A program made the translations under genes and the position numbers. A DNA stretch of 64,000 nt from NCBI GenBank assembly GCA_949825045.1, contig OX463829.1:21670715-21734714 (forward strand), written 5' to 3'. This stretch comes from Argyresthia goedartella. Its lineage: Eukaryota; Arthropoda; Insecta; Lepidoptera; Argyresthiidae. Below the pieces are notes generated by a model. It worked only from the letters and a program-made list of their open reading frames with translations, searched no databases and was not told where the DNA came from. Positions 11,263 through 20,840 of the stretch are shown in pieces; position 1 is the stretch's first letter, and each line of letters opens with the position of its first letter.

Positions 11263-13011
11263 ATGAAAGCCTTATCAATGCCGAGAGATGGTAACTGCCT
11301 ATTCCACGCAATTGCTGACCAAATTAATCACCTATATCAATTAACACTCGACCACACCCACATTCGTAAGGACCTAGTTAAATATGTAGAAGAAAACTGC
11401 GATGAACAGAACATAAAGTTTGCAATCGCCGAGCCTGAAGAAACCCTCAATGACTACATTAAAAATCTGCGCAATTACGGCACTTGGGCTGGAGAGGAGA
11501 TTATAATAGCAGCCGCCGAATACTTTCTAATTAACGTAACAATCCACCAGCAAAATACACCATCGCTCACATACAGGCCCAAGAATACCGCGGATGCAGT
11601 GGGATCTATCAACCTCAACTTCACAGGAAACCACTACGACAGCGTATACTTGCTTGAATCACAAAATTTACCCACGAATCTAGCAACCGACAGCCAAACT
11701 GATAACAACATACCTTCCCCGATACTTAAGGCAACACCCATGACCTCCTCAGGGTCAACCATAACATCAATAGATGACATCCCTGACAACACCGGATATA
11801 CGATGATACGACACAGCCCCATATTTAAACCAAAAGTCACATGCGAGCGTATGCGCATTGCTACTTGGAACGTTAGAGGATGCGCCGAAATACCTAAGAG
11901 ACTCAACATTGATGCTGAATTGACAAACAGAAACATACATATAGCCTGTATACAGGAAACAAACATGACATCGGGGACATACGTGTCAAAACACTATCTC
12001 TGGTATCTATCAGGCACAACCAGCATCGCACACTGTGGCTTAGCTATACTAATTAGAAAGGACCTTAACTTAACGGTCCACAATATAAATCGCGACCTGG
12101 AAACCATGGCAGCAACAATAACATCGGCCACTAATACACTATATGTAATAAACGCACATATCCCCAGCTCTTCCACGAGAGCAACCGCAGCGTTTTCGCA
12201 ACTTATAAAGATTATTCAAAAGAAACCAAACAAAGCCAAAATATTAATGCTAGGTGACTTTAACGCGCATATCGGACTAGGCGATACAAAGGAATACAGG
12301 AAAAAGGGAATTATAGGAACAAATCTCCTACACAAATCATCAAATATCATCGGAGAAATGCTAATGGATATCTGTTCCCGCGAAAACTTAAAAGTAGAAA
12401 CCACCTGGGCTCGCAAGTCATGTCGGGCCACATGGTCTAACGGGAAAACAAAATCACAACTAGACCATATAATTATCTCGAATAATGCGCCACACACATT
12501 TAACTTCATCAGAGGACAATGGAGCTACCTGCATATTTCCGACCACAAGATAATCTGGGGTGAAATAGACCCACTAAACCTGCTTCCAAGAACTGGCGAC
12601 ACGCAAATGGAATCAACAAAGAGTACAACCCAAACTAAGTACAAAGCGATAACAGCTTTAAAGTTCAACTATAAACAGTGTTCGTACACCGCCCTAGCAC
12701 GAGATGAAATGAATGACACAAAAGTAAAATACCATAACGGGATTATGGAAGAACTTACGGCGAACAACTACAAATTTATAGAAAATGACGACGAATATAC
12801 GCCCGACATTCCGTGGGAATCTATTACAGGGGTTATGAAGTCAGTAGCTCAAAAAACACTTTCCGTAAAACCCGCTAGATCGCGGGAACACCGAATTGCT
12901 CTGGCAAATTTACAAAAGGCCAAATTCCTTAAAAGACGTCGACCAACCGACCAAACAATCAATAAACAACTCAAAGAATGCCGACGACGTCTTGAGGAAA
13001 TTATTGATTGA
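11263..13011 (+). CDS. LINE ORF: OTU cysteine protease domain fused to AP endonuclease
   Basis: One open frame of 582 codons begins at the first Met after an in-frame TAG near 11208. Residues 1-132 form an OTU domain: the D9-G-N-C12 catalytic motif in PRDGNCLFHAI, the WAGEE segment near 75-79, and the catalytic His in GNHYDSVYLL (H124). A 60-residue linker follows. From about residue 197 there is an APE-type endonuclease: RIATWNVRG, IACIQETNM, GLAILIRKDL, ILMLGDFNAHIG, SQLDHIIIS and SDHKIIWGEI cover the metal- and phosphate-binding residues, so both domains look catalytically complete. OTU enzymes cleave ubiquitin or viral polyproteins; here the role may be polyprotein processing or deubiquitination (inference). 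The frame ends at 13011 because of a frameshift; the RT continues in the next frame. Strongly A-biased codons match the RT part. Confidence 0.85.
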   Translation: MKALSMPRDGNCLFHAIADQINHLYQLTLDHTHIRKDLVKYVEENCDEQNIKFAIAEPEETLNDYIKNLRNYGTWAGEEIIIAAAEYFLINVTIHQQNTPSLTYRPKNTADAVGSINLNFTGNHYDSVYLLESQNLPTNLATDSQTDNNIPSPILKATPMTSSGSTITSIDDIPDNTGYTMIRHSPIFKPKVTCERMRIATWNVRGCAEIPKRLNIDAELTNRNIHIACIQETNMTSGTYVSKHYLWYLSGTTSIAHCGLAILIRKDLNLTVHNINRDLETMAATITSATNTLYVINAHIPSSSTRATAAFSQLIKIIQKKPNKAKILMLGDFNAHIGLGDTKEYRKKGIIGTNLLHKSSNIIGEMLMDICSRENLKVETTWARKSCRATWSNGKTKSQLDHIIISNNAPHTFNFIRGQWSYLHISDHKIIWGEIDPLNLLPRTGDTQMESTKSTTQTKYKAITALKFNYKQCSYTALARDEMNDTKVKYHNGIMEELTANNYKFIENDDEYTPDIPWESITGVMKSVAQKTLSVKPARSREHRIALANLQKAKFLKRRRPTDQTINKQLKECRRRLEEIID

Positions 13012-14106
13012 AGAAAAACGAGAATGCAGAGCATTTTTTGAAGGCCTAGGAAAAAAACACCCAAGCAAACGCATGCAAATCGTGTACCACTATTACAGAC
13101 GACACCAGCTTCAATCGAGACGGTAGAAAAAACAACGATTTATCCCAATGTCACGCTGGGAACAGGAATTAAGGAAATCAGAAGGCCCTAAAATTATGAT
13201 TATCCCTAACGAAACTTCATTAAACCCTGACTATCTAGAAAATGGTCCAACAATAGCCGACATAAAAACGATAATCAGCCGCATGCGTAACGGAACAGCG
13301 CCGGGTACAGATCAGGTAGTCCCTGAACTGTACAAAGGAATACCGCCACAACTGTTAAAGGTTATTACCAAAACAATGCACAGAGCATGGACAGAAAATA
13401 TAATACCGGAGTCCTGGAATGAAACGGTCCAAGTACCTATCCCCAAAATCAGAAACCCGCAAGACACCAATGACTATCGCCGTATAACAATGTGTAATAC
13501 AGGATATCGCATATACGCGACATACCTGCTCATCAAACTAGACGAGATAACAAAAGAACTCGGGAACTACCAAGCAGCATTTCTCCGCAATAGATCCACC
13601 GATGACCACATCTTCACACTACGCAGAGTATTAGACGAAGAATGGCGCGCGGGTAACAGAACATATGTACTGGCGCTAGATATAGCCAAAGCATTTGATA
13701 CTATAGACCTAAACGTGCTCAAGGATATTCTCCTTTCAAGGACCAATAAGATTTTAACCAATAGGATAATAAAAGCCTGCATCTATGAACGGACCTGCAT
13801 CAAATGGTTCGGACAGCAAAGTAACTTGATCAACAAAGGAAAAGGAGTAAAACAAGGCTGTCCACTGTCACCAAGACTATTTACAATATTAATGGATGAT
13901 GTCCTCAAAACACTGGAAGAAGAAATTCCCAACATAAAACTGGACCAAGATGAAGAAATAGTCTTACCACTTATTCTCTCCTTCGCGGATGACCTCATCA
14001 TCGTTTGTCAAGATTTACAACACCTTGACCAAATCGTCACGCACTTGAAAGCACTATTAAAAACAGTAGGGCTCGATACTAACGAAACAAAGACGAAAAT
14101 TCTTAT
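12990..14106 (+). pseudogene. Reverse transcriptase of the OTU-containing LINE, frameshifted and truncated
   Basis: After a +1 shift near 12990-13011, coding continues in the second frame (LLIEEKRECRAFFEGLGKKH). A TAG stop at 13124-13126 interrupts it; it is then open to about 14106. RT motifs are clear: NGTAPGTDQVVPELYKG, VQVPIPKIRNPQDTNDYR, AAFLRNRSTDDHIFTLRR, LALDIAKAFDTID, GVKQGCPLSPRLF and SFADDLIIV (catalytic FADD). The order and spacing resemble the RTE group of non-LTR RTs by eye. The protein is cut in the thumb region after ETKTKILI by the inverted repeat at 14115-14238, so the C-terminus is missing. Two lesions plus truncation make this copy inactive. Confidence 0.8.
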
Positions 14107-14114
14107 AAACATAT

Positions 14115-14238
14115 CATTCCACATATTCTATATTGGCTTCAGGCTGAAGAGTCGGTCGATTGAATTCAGGGAGGGAAAGGCAGGTGATTTCAATCGACCG
14201 ACTCTTCAACCTTAAGCCAATATAGGATATAAGGAATG
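14115..14238. repeat. 124-nt near-perfect inverted repeat (50-bp arms, 24-nt loop)
   Basis: Arms 14115-14164 and 14189-14238 are complementary at 45 of 50 positions, and the central 15 or so pairs (GAGTCGGTCGATTGAA) are perfect. The RT frame ends exactly at its left side. It could be a fold-back element or MITE, an inverted duplication, or a miRNA-like precursor; no target duplication was identified. Confidence 0.8.
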
Positions 14239-14373
14239 GGGAGGATGTGGGATTTGGAGAGCGGCAGTTGTTTTCTTCCGCAAAATCTTCTTCCGACAAA
14301 TTAGGTGCAGGCCTTGGACCGCTAGTACATTATCGGCTTCAACAAAAAGTAACCAAATCCAGATACTTAATTT

Positions 14374-14868
14374 GTGGATCTTGTAAATATGATTAGTTGT
14401 GGTTTAAAATATGAGTACAACACTATTGTAGTTATGGTGGGAAATCATTCAAATATTCGTCGGAACGATTTGAATAAAAGTGTTGAAAAACTTTTAGACT
14501 TACACAGTAGGATGAAATGCAAATTTATAATACGAAATTTTCTATATGCCTGTAAATTGACCGAACAACAAAACAAATCAGATGATATTTTATATGTCGA
14601 CATGAATAATTTTATTCATAACTTTACTCTGACTCAGGATACGTTGTACCTGTCTAATAAATATAGAAAATTAGTAGCTACATGGTTGGCATATAATATA
14701 TGCGACGCAGCTATAGTTAGTTTAACCAAGTTCAACTTGACATCAGCTAATTTTATTGAACAGACTAATCATAAACCTGCTTACATGACATGCACCCCTA
14801 TTGGGAATTCACCGGTTAATAATATTTTGCATGCAACATGGAAATCTTTTCCTAGTAATTTAAATTAG
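14374..14868 (+). CDS. ORF1-type fragment of a CR1-like LINE
   Basis: The open frame encodes about 164 residues with NTIVVMVGNHSNIRRNDLNK, CKFIIRNFLYACKLTEQQN and LYVDMNNFIHNFTLTQDTLY. This matches the layout of the ORF1 domain seen again at 47478-48104 (TTLIILIGRRENVSKKLI, DRIILFAFLFSQSLSQHEN). In CR1-like elements this ORF precedes the endonuclease-RT ORF and often has an SGNH/esterase-like fold. Here it lacks a clear beginning. The apparent start codon is not reliable. A decayed endonuclease follows directly. Confidence 0.5.
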   Translation: MDLVNMISCGLKYEYNTIVVMVGNHSNIRRNDLNKSVEKLLDLHSRMKCKFIIRNFLYACKLTEQQNKSDDILYVDMNNFIHNFTLTQDTLYLSNKYRKLVATWLAYNICDAAIVSLTKFNLTSANFIEQTNHKPAYMTCTPIGNSPVNNILHATWKSFPSNLN

Positions 14869-15340
14869 TTCTTAAGGAATTAGAGGAAATCTCTAGCATA
14901 TTAGAGACACTTAATTTACAAAAGGTAAGCCGCGCTTAAATATTACCTTTAAAAACAGCCAGCCAGAGGCTGCCTGTCCAAGAACTTGTATTGGAATGGT
15001 TTCTAAAAAAATCTGACATCGATTTATTTGTATTACAGAACACTGGTTAAATAAAATTATAATATTTTTTAACATAAATAATTACAAAATTGTCATTTGT
15101 TACAATAGAAAGACTGCTGACAGAGGTGGTTCTTAATAAAAAATAATATTAAGGTGAAATTTATTCTTGCACTCACTGTTGAGTTACTAGAGAGGTATCC
15201 TGTTTTGAGTTAGATAGCCATATTATTGTTTGTGTCTACAGACCTTCGAGGGATGAAAAAGGCCATGAAAAATTTCTAAATACTTGAGAAAATTATGGAG
15301 AAAGTCCTCACTACCCTTCATTTTATAGGCCTATTACATC
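14869..15340 (+). pseudogene. Decayed endonuclease (ORF2 start) of the same CR1-like LINE
   Basis: Broken across frames, one can read SDIDLFVL, ITEHW-like and NYKIVICYNRKTADRGG pieces, then IIVCVYRPS near 15225-15250. These match the endonuclease at 48443 onwards (NNIDILCITEHFLK, SSFNRKTADRGGSL, IVMSVYRPPDSS). Many stops and frameshifts; no RT follows. Confidence 0.55.
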
Positions 15341-15690
15341 CCATAGACTAGAGACGTATACGAAAAACTTAGATATAAATTTGCCAGTACCGGGTTTTAA
15401 TAAACAGAACCCAAATAAAATACACACATCAACACTGTCTAGGGATATTTTGTATTTCATAAATTTTTGATAAACTATAAATATTTTGTTCAGAGAAGTA
15501 TATATGGAATTAAACCTCAGTTAATGCCCAACTTAATTATATAAATAAAAAACATTTTAGATCTTCAAATATATTTTTTTAAATAAAATAACAAAGAGAC
15601 TAAAAATGGTGCTAAGTCTACGAATGAAATTATTGAATAAAATGGATAATTTTATTTAAAAAAACAACTTAAAGTGAGACATTTTAACTC
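15341..15690. other. AT-rich stretch between LINE relic and Tc1 fragment
   Basis: No gene. It may include the end of the Tc1-like element, but I did not find its terminal inverted repeats. Confidence 0.3.
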
Positions 15691-16227
15691 TTAATAATCA
15701 GTGTTGCCACCCCTCACGTTAATAAGAGTTTGGCATCGGTTATTCATACTGTGAATTAAGGTGTCGATGTCTTGCTGTGGTATGCGTTCCCAGGTTCGTT
15801 GCAGGTGCAAGAAAAGTTGCTCTTCTGTGGCCAGATTTGGAGGGAGGGCATGCATAGCCCTTCGATGCAACATGTCCCACGCATGTTCGATGGGATTCAT
15901 ATCGGGCGACTGCGCAGGACATTTCATTACCGTGACGTCGTTGTCTTGAAGTGCGGCTGATACCAGCCTCGCAGTGTGTGGACAAGCATTATCATGCATG
16001 AGTACGAATTGCTGGCCGATTTGCACCCTATGCGGAATAATAACAGGTTCCACCACCTCATCACGGTATTTCTGAGCATTCATGTTGCCTCTTACAAAAA
16101 CGAGGTCGGTTCGCGCGCCTATACGAATTCCTGCCCATACCATGATTGTTCCTGCTTGGTACTGTAAGGTTCGATATTTGTTTATGCGATTATATTGTAT
16201 ACGGGCCTCTTTAGAGTGGGTGCTCAC
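15691..16227 (-). pseudogene. Tc1/mariner transposase, C-terminal half (DD34E type)
   Basis: The frame encodes about 178 residues of a Tc1-like transposase: TIMVWAGIRIGARTDLVFV, FVLMHDNACPHTARLV, CPAQSPDMNPIEHAWDML and LQRTWERIPQQDIDTLI. The second catalytic Asp (HDNACPH) and the Glu (NPIEHAWD) are separated by 34 residues, the Tc1 spacing. The helix-turn-helix half and the first catalytic Asp are missing, with a TAA stop just upstream of the apparent GTG start. It is therefore an inactive 5'-truncated copy. A different Tc1 relic, with the N-terminal half only, lies at about 50390-51300. Confidence 0.85.
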
Positions 16228-16750
16228 TTTGACACTGTTACTTATTTTGTAGTTTTAAAAAGAAAGAGGCTTGGATGTGAGAAGTCAATGTGACACACTT
16301 CACCATAGACTTCGGCCAGATATAATGGCTATCGAGCCAGTTATGGATCCCTTTTATACAAAGTGTAACTAGAAATCAAATAAAAAGAAAAGTTAATACC
16401 AGTAAAGTCTTATAATTTATAATTATCAATTAGGCAGTGATCGTATAGTGGTTAGGAGCACTACATTGGCGTTGGCGCCAAACGAACCGGAGAAATAGGA
16501 AGACTGCTTCAGAAGGAAGGTGACGTCATAAGAAGTGGCGTAATAGAAGAGGATAGTGATCGTCGATCCAGACCTTGAAGAATCGAGGAAGGATCGAAAG
16601 TGCATTGAAGGGAAGTGTGTTTCTGTACTTAAGTTTTTTATTTAGTAATTACCTCGACCTGCCAAGCGAGTGAAGAATCGAATAGGAAAATATTGTGGGA
16701 AGATTTTTATAGCGGCGGACATTTTGTGAAACATTTTATGAAATTATTTC
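16228..16750 (+). other. Leader of the second Gypsy element
   Basis: No coding sequence. It includes a tRNA-His-like segment at 16438-16460, then GGCGTTGGCGCC near 16467, which might be part of a primer binding region, and untranslated leader up to the gag ATG at 16751. I found no sequence here repeated after the pol gene, so LTRs cannot be placed. Confidence 0.35.
16438..16460 (+). other. Segment identical to the 5' half of tRNA-His
   Basis: GTGATCGTATAGTGGTTAG matches the acceptor/D-arm part of eukaryotic tRNA-His as I know it, but the anticodon arm and T arm do not follow. It is not a tRNA gene. It sits just before the gag leader of a Gypsy element. Confidence 0.45.
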
Positions 16751-17475
16751 ATGATGGAGGATTTGTCAACTTGTTTTTCGGGGAGTCCTCAGGAGTCCTT
16801 TGAAGACTTTTTAGAAGACTTCAGAGATGCTGCATCGAGGAAGAAATTTATATCGTCGGAGGAATTAAAATTATTATTTCCTTCGTATTTAAAAGGTGGA
16901 GCCTTATATTTTTTTAGGGAAATTAGGGGCAGTGCCCAGACATTTGACGAGGTGGTGAATAAATTTAATGAGGAATTTGGAAGCACAGACTTTGCAGAGA
17001 AGTTCTACAATGCCAAGCAAGAGAAAAGAAGTTTGTTGGACTACTTCCATTATTTAGGGGATCTGGCGAGGAAGGCTAGAGTTACCAAAGATGATATTTT
17101 TATAACGCAATTTTTAAGAGGATTGCAAAACCATCTTAGAAATAAATTATTGTTGAGCCATTTTGTAGATAAGAGGGCGCTAAGGGCGGTACTGGTACAG
17201 ATGGAGAAATTAAGTCCGGGAAGTGATGATAATGTGAATGTGTTTAGGAACCCGGCAACTTTTGGACCGAATTTGGCCCATAGCAATAGAGGGGGGGGGG
17301 GGGGGGGGGAGACAGATCGTTTCACACACATTTAATCAAGGCCTTACTCAAGACCCACGACGAACGCCGAATGTTTCGCCGTCGGCAAGTGGTCAGGAAC
17401 CACATATTAGACCTGGTACTAATAATTATAATTTGCGTCCTAGGCAAGCGGATTTTGCAACACGTCGTCGCTAGA
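16751..17475 (+). pseudogene. Gypsy-type gag, frameshifted at a 19-G run
   Basis: The first 180 or so residues (MMEDLSTCFSGSPQESFEDF...) form a Ty3/Gypsy Gag capsid: ELKLLFPSYLKGGALYFF, FDEVVNKFNEEFG, SLLDYFHYLGDLARKARV and FITQFLRGLQNHLRNKLL. The frame then enters a run of 19 G at 17291-17309 and stops shortly after, at 17335. Another frame continues to 17474 with a basic tail (TNNYNLRPRQADFATRRR). The G run probably varies in length, and the shift may be an artefact of it. No zinc knuckle is readable. Confidence 0.75.
17291..17309 (+). repeat. Homopolymer of 19 G inside gag
   Basis: A pure G19 tract on the coding strand; potentially G-quadruplex forming and prone to slippage and assembly error. 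Confidence 0.9.
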
Positions 17476-17557
17476 GGCCGATAGCGGTGACCAGGCTGAC
17501 CTGTGGAATGAGCGCCTCAGACGAGCTCAGCAGCGTAGCACAGAAGCGAAACGACCA

Positions 17558-19850
17558 ATGGGGAAGATCGTCGCAGTCGAGGCGGATCAGCAGGTCAGAC
17601 CATTAGTTTTATTGATTTCTTCTAATGTAAACGTGGTAGCTCTTTTAGATACAGGCGCTACAGCTTCATGCATCAGCCCAGCCGTTGCAGATCAAGTGGG
17701 TGCGAGATGTGTGCAAGAAGAGAAAAGACGGGTTAAGGCGGTAAATTGAAGTTTGCTGCAAATTGTAGGGAAATGTGTTATAGATTTTAGTTTGGACAAT
17801 TTTAGCTTTTCACAGGAATTTTTAAGTAATAACTGATTTAAATTGTAGCATTATTTTAGGGGTGGATTTTTTAATAAAGAACGGTATGAATATTGATTTT
17901 GTTCATTCGTGTATGTGTTTTTTCCAGGGAAAATTACCATTTTTCAATAATTTCCATACGAAACAAAACACGACACCGGTAAAACAAAATGTCATGCGCG
18001 TAGGGATTCTTACAAAACAAAAGATAGGGTCGGAATTTCTAGATGGTTCTAGAAGGAAACAAGTGAACTTCGGGGAAACCACGGTTATCGAGGATCGTGA
18101 CGTGATAAATTCTATCGACTTTCGGGAGTTAAGAAAGGGCGATTACGTTTAACTCTCGGGGTTATCGGATTCGTGCGAATTTGCGTTTGGGGTAGAAGAT
18201 AAACGGTTTATCGTAAATGAGGATTTATGTGAGAATGATAAGCAGGTATTATTGGCGTTGTTGGATAGGAATGCGGATAGATTTGCGTTTGCAACTGACC
18301 AGTTAGGTAGGTCGGAGATAGTGTCGGTCGATATTAAGACTTATGATGAAGAGCCGGTTCGTTGTCATCCGTATCGCGTTTCGCCGGTGCAACGAGAAAT
18401 TATTGAGGAGCAGGTCGCGGAGATGTTGTAACTAGGTGTTATTAGGGAATCCACTAGTTCTTATGCTGCGCCCGTTGTGTTAATTAAAAAGCCCGATGAT
18501 TCATGGAGGTTTTGTATAGATTATCGGAAATTAAATAAGAAAATTTGTAGGGTTCATTATCCTATTCCGCGGATAGAAGACATTGTCGATAGTTTGGCCG
18601 GGGTCAAGTATTTTGCGGAGTTAGATCTCAATTCAGGTTATTGGCAGACGGTTATTACGGAAGGTAGGCATAAAACGGCTTTCGTCACGACCACGGGTCT
18701 TTATGAATTTAATGTTGTTCCGTTCGGTTTGGCAACGAGTCAAGCGGTTTTCCAATGGATGATGGATAAAGTTTTAGCGGATTTAAGATTTAAAGGGGTT
18801 ATGGTTTACGTAGACAATGTAATTGTGTATGGTAGAACGTTCGAGGAGTTTACCGATAAGATGCTAGGTTATCTAATCTCGAATGAAGGAGTAAAACCTA
18901 GTGAGAAAAAGCTGAAGGCTATGCAACAGGTTCCAACTCCCACATCTACGAAGGATGTGAAACAATTATTAGGTTTATTTTCGTATTATAGAAAATTTCT
19001 ATCGAATTTTGCGAGAATATCGTCACCTCTCACTAAATTATTGAAAAAGGGGGTAAAGTTTCAATGGAATGAAGAATTGCAGAATTCGTTCGATTATATT
19101 AAGAAGGTTATGTGTAGTGCGCCAATACTTTCCTATTATTCTGGGGATAAGTCGGTTACTACGAGAGTTTATGTGGATGCGTCTAACGAGGCGTTAGGTG
19201 CAGTATTGATGCAGGGCGTTGAAAAAATGAGTCCGGTTGCCTTTGCGTCTAGGAAGTTAACGGATGCGGAGAAAAAATATAGTACAACGGAGATAGAGTG
19301 TCTGGGGTTAGTATGGGCGTTAAAGCACTATAGGCATTATCTTTGGGGATCGTATTTTCAGGTTTTTACAGACCATAGCGCGTTATGTTGGTTACAGTCG
19401 AAAAAATATATGTCTGGTAGGTTAGCGCGATGGGCGTTAGCGATACAAGAATGGGATTTCGAGATAGTTCATTGCTCGGGGAAAAGCAATGTAGTGGCAG
19501 ATTTTTTGAGTAGGAATCCGCTAATGGAAGAAGGGAAACGGGAAACAGAAGGACCTCAGTCTTCTTCTCGTTCTGAACCTGATGATGATGGTTTGGAAGT
19601 TTTTAGTATTAATGTAGAGTCGTTACAGGCGGATCAAGAGAACGATTCATTTTGTAGTAGATGGTTAACGCGGTTGAGCAAACGTCCGGAAGCGTGGCGT
19701 AGCGGTTTTTGTTTGAGAAATAATTTATTATATAAAAGCGTACGTAGAGATGGAGAAATTAGGGAGGTATTAGTATTGCCTAGGTCTTTGTTTCAAAATT
19801 ACATGATGAGGCGTGGACAGGAGGTCATTTGGGTCTCACAAAGACGTTGA
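17558..19850 (+). pseudogene. Gypsy-type pol: protease, reverse transcriptase, RNase H (broken)
   Basis: A retropepsin core ALLDTGATASCIS lies at about 17640-17680. A linker segment is open at 17862-18149 with a TAA at 18150. Then RT begins (VDIKTYDEEPVRCHPYRVSP), is stopped once by TAA at 18429, and continues open from about 18432 to 19850: CIDYRKLNKKICRVHYPIPR, AELDLNSGYWQTVI, TAFVTTTGLYEFNVVPFGL and VMVYVDNVIVYG. The catalytic YVDD is YVDN here. About 30 residues usually present between EEF and LGYLIS are missing. RNase H follows: RVYVDASNEALGAVL, STTEIECLGLVWALKHYRHYL and VFTDHSALCWL. With a lost second Asp, an internal deletion and two stops, this pol is inactive. Confidence 0.85.
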
Positions 19851-20840
19851 AGAGGTTTCAGTCGAAATATTTCATGCCGAAAGCCGATAAGGAGATAGAG
19901 CGTTATATAGCTTCGTGCGTGCCGTGTCAATAAAGGAAATTAGTTAAAAGCGTAGCAGATTTGATGCCGATTAGGGTCTCGGATATTTTTGAGAAGGTAG
20001 GAATCGACGTGTTAGGAGCGTTTCCACGTTCGTCGAGAGATAACCGTTTTATTATAGTCGCGGTAGAGTATGCGTCGCGGTTTGCGATATGTAAGGCGTT
20101 ACCTAGGGTTACATCGGAAGATGTAGTGCGGTTTTTAGTTGAGGAAGTTTTCTGTAGGTTCGGGCCGATTAGGGAAATTATTTCAGATAGAGGAACAGTT
20201 TTTGCGGCGGGAATTGTAAAAGAAACGGTAGAGCACTTTGGGGCTAAAATGATACATACAAGTTCGTTTCACCCACAGAGTAACGGTTTGTAGAGCGAAT
20301 GAATAGAACGTTAACTTCGATGTTATCAAAATATTTACGTAGTAATCAAAGGCAATGGTGCTCGGTTTTACCTTTGGTAGTACATGCGTATAACACTAGC
20401 GTGCATGCGTCAGCGAAAGTGTCGCCGTATAATATTTTATTTGGTAGGGAACCGTGCTTAGTGGTAGATCGATCATTAGGATTAAACGCAGTTGGTTTAG
20501 ACGAAGCGATAGATGAAAGGGTAAATCGTATAGGTAGGCTGCTGACCTTAGTCAGCAGCCTACCCATACGATAGGAAATATTGCGAATGCACAGCATGTA
20601 CAAAAGCGGTATTACGATATGAGATCAAAACCCAGATCGTTCCGGGTGAATGACTTAGTTTTGTTATACGTACCAAGGCGGATAACGGGAAGATGTATGA
20701 AGTTGCCAAGTCTGTATCAAGGACCATACAAGGTCATTGAGATCGTTGGGAGGTCTAATGTACTGATTCGTCGTCTGAACTCACGGTCACGGGGCGTTAT
20801 TGTTAACAAAAATCGTTTAAAACGCTTTGTGCTGCGTTGA
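19800..20840 (+). pseudogene. Gypsy-type integrase with GPY/F-like C-terminus (broken)
   Basis: The zinc-binding part is frameshifted at about 19820-19850 (HLGLTKTLKRFQSKYF, IASCVPCQ) and is ended by TAA near 19931. The catalytic core is open at 19961-20293: VGIDVLGAF (first Asp), EIISDRGTVFAAG (second Asp) and HPQSNG. A one-base loss at about 20290 shifts the frame before ERMNRTLTSMLSKYL, which carries the Glu. A palindrome at 20527-20570 breaks the next stretch. The last part, 20619-20840, has YQGPYKVIEIV, a GPY/F module involved in integration. No env gene follows. Confidence 0.8.
20527..20570. repeat. 44-nt hairpin inside the integrase relic
   Basis: Arms of 20 nt (AGGTAGGCTGCTGAC against GTCAGCAGCCTACCC at the core) pair with one mismatch around the 4-nt loop CTTA. 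It interrupts the expected integrase reading and probably arose by inverted duplication during repair. Confidence 0.75.

Noticed and set aside
16438..16500. tRNA-His gene
   Set aside because: Only the 5' half matches; anticodon and T arms are missing.
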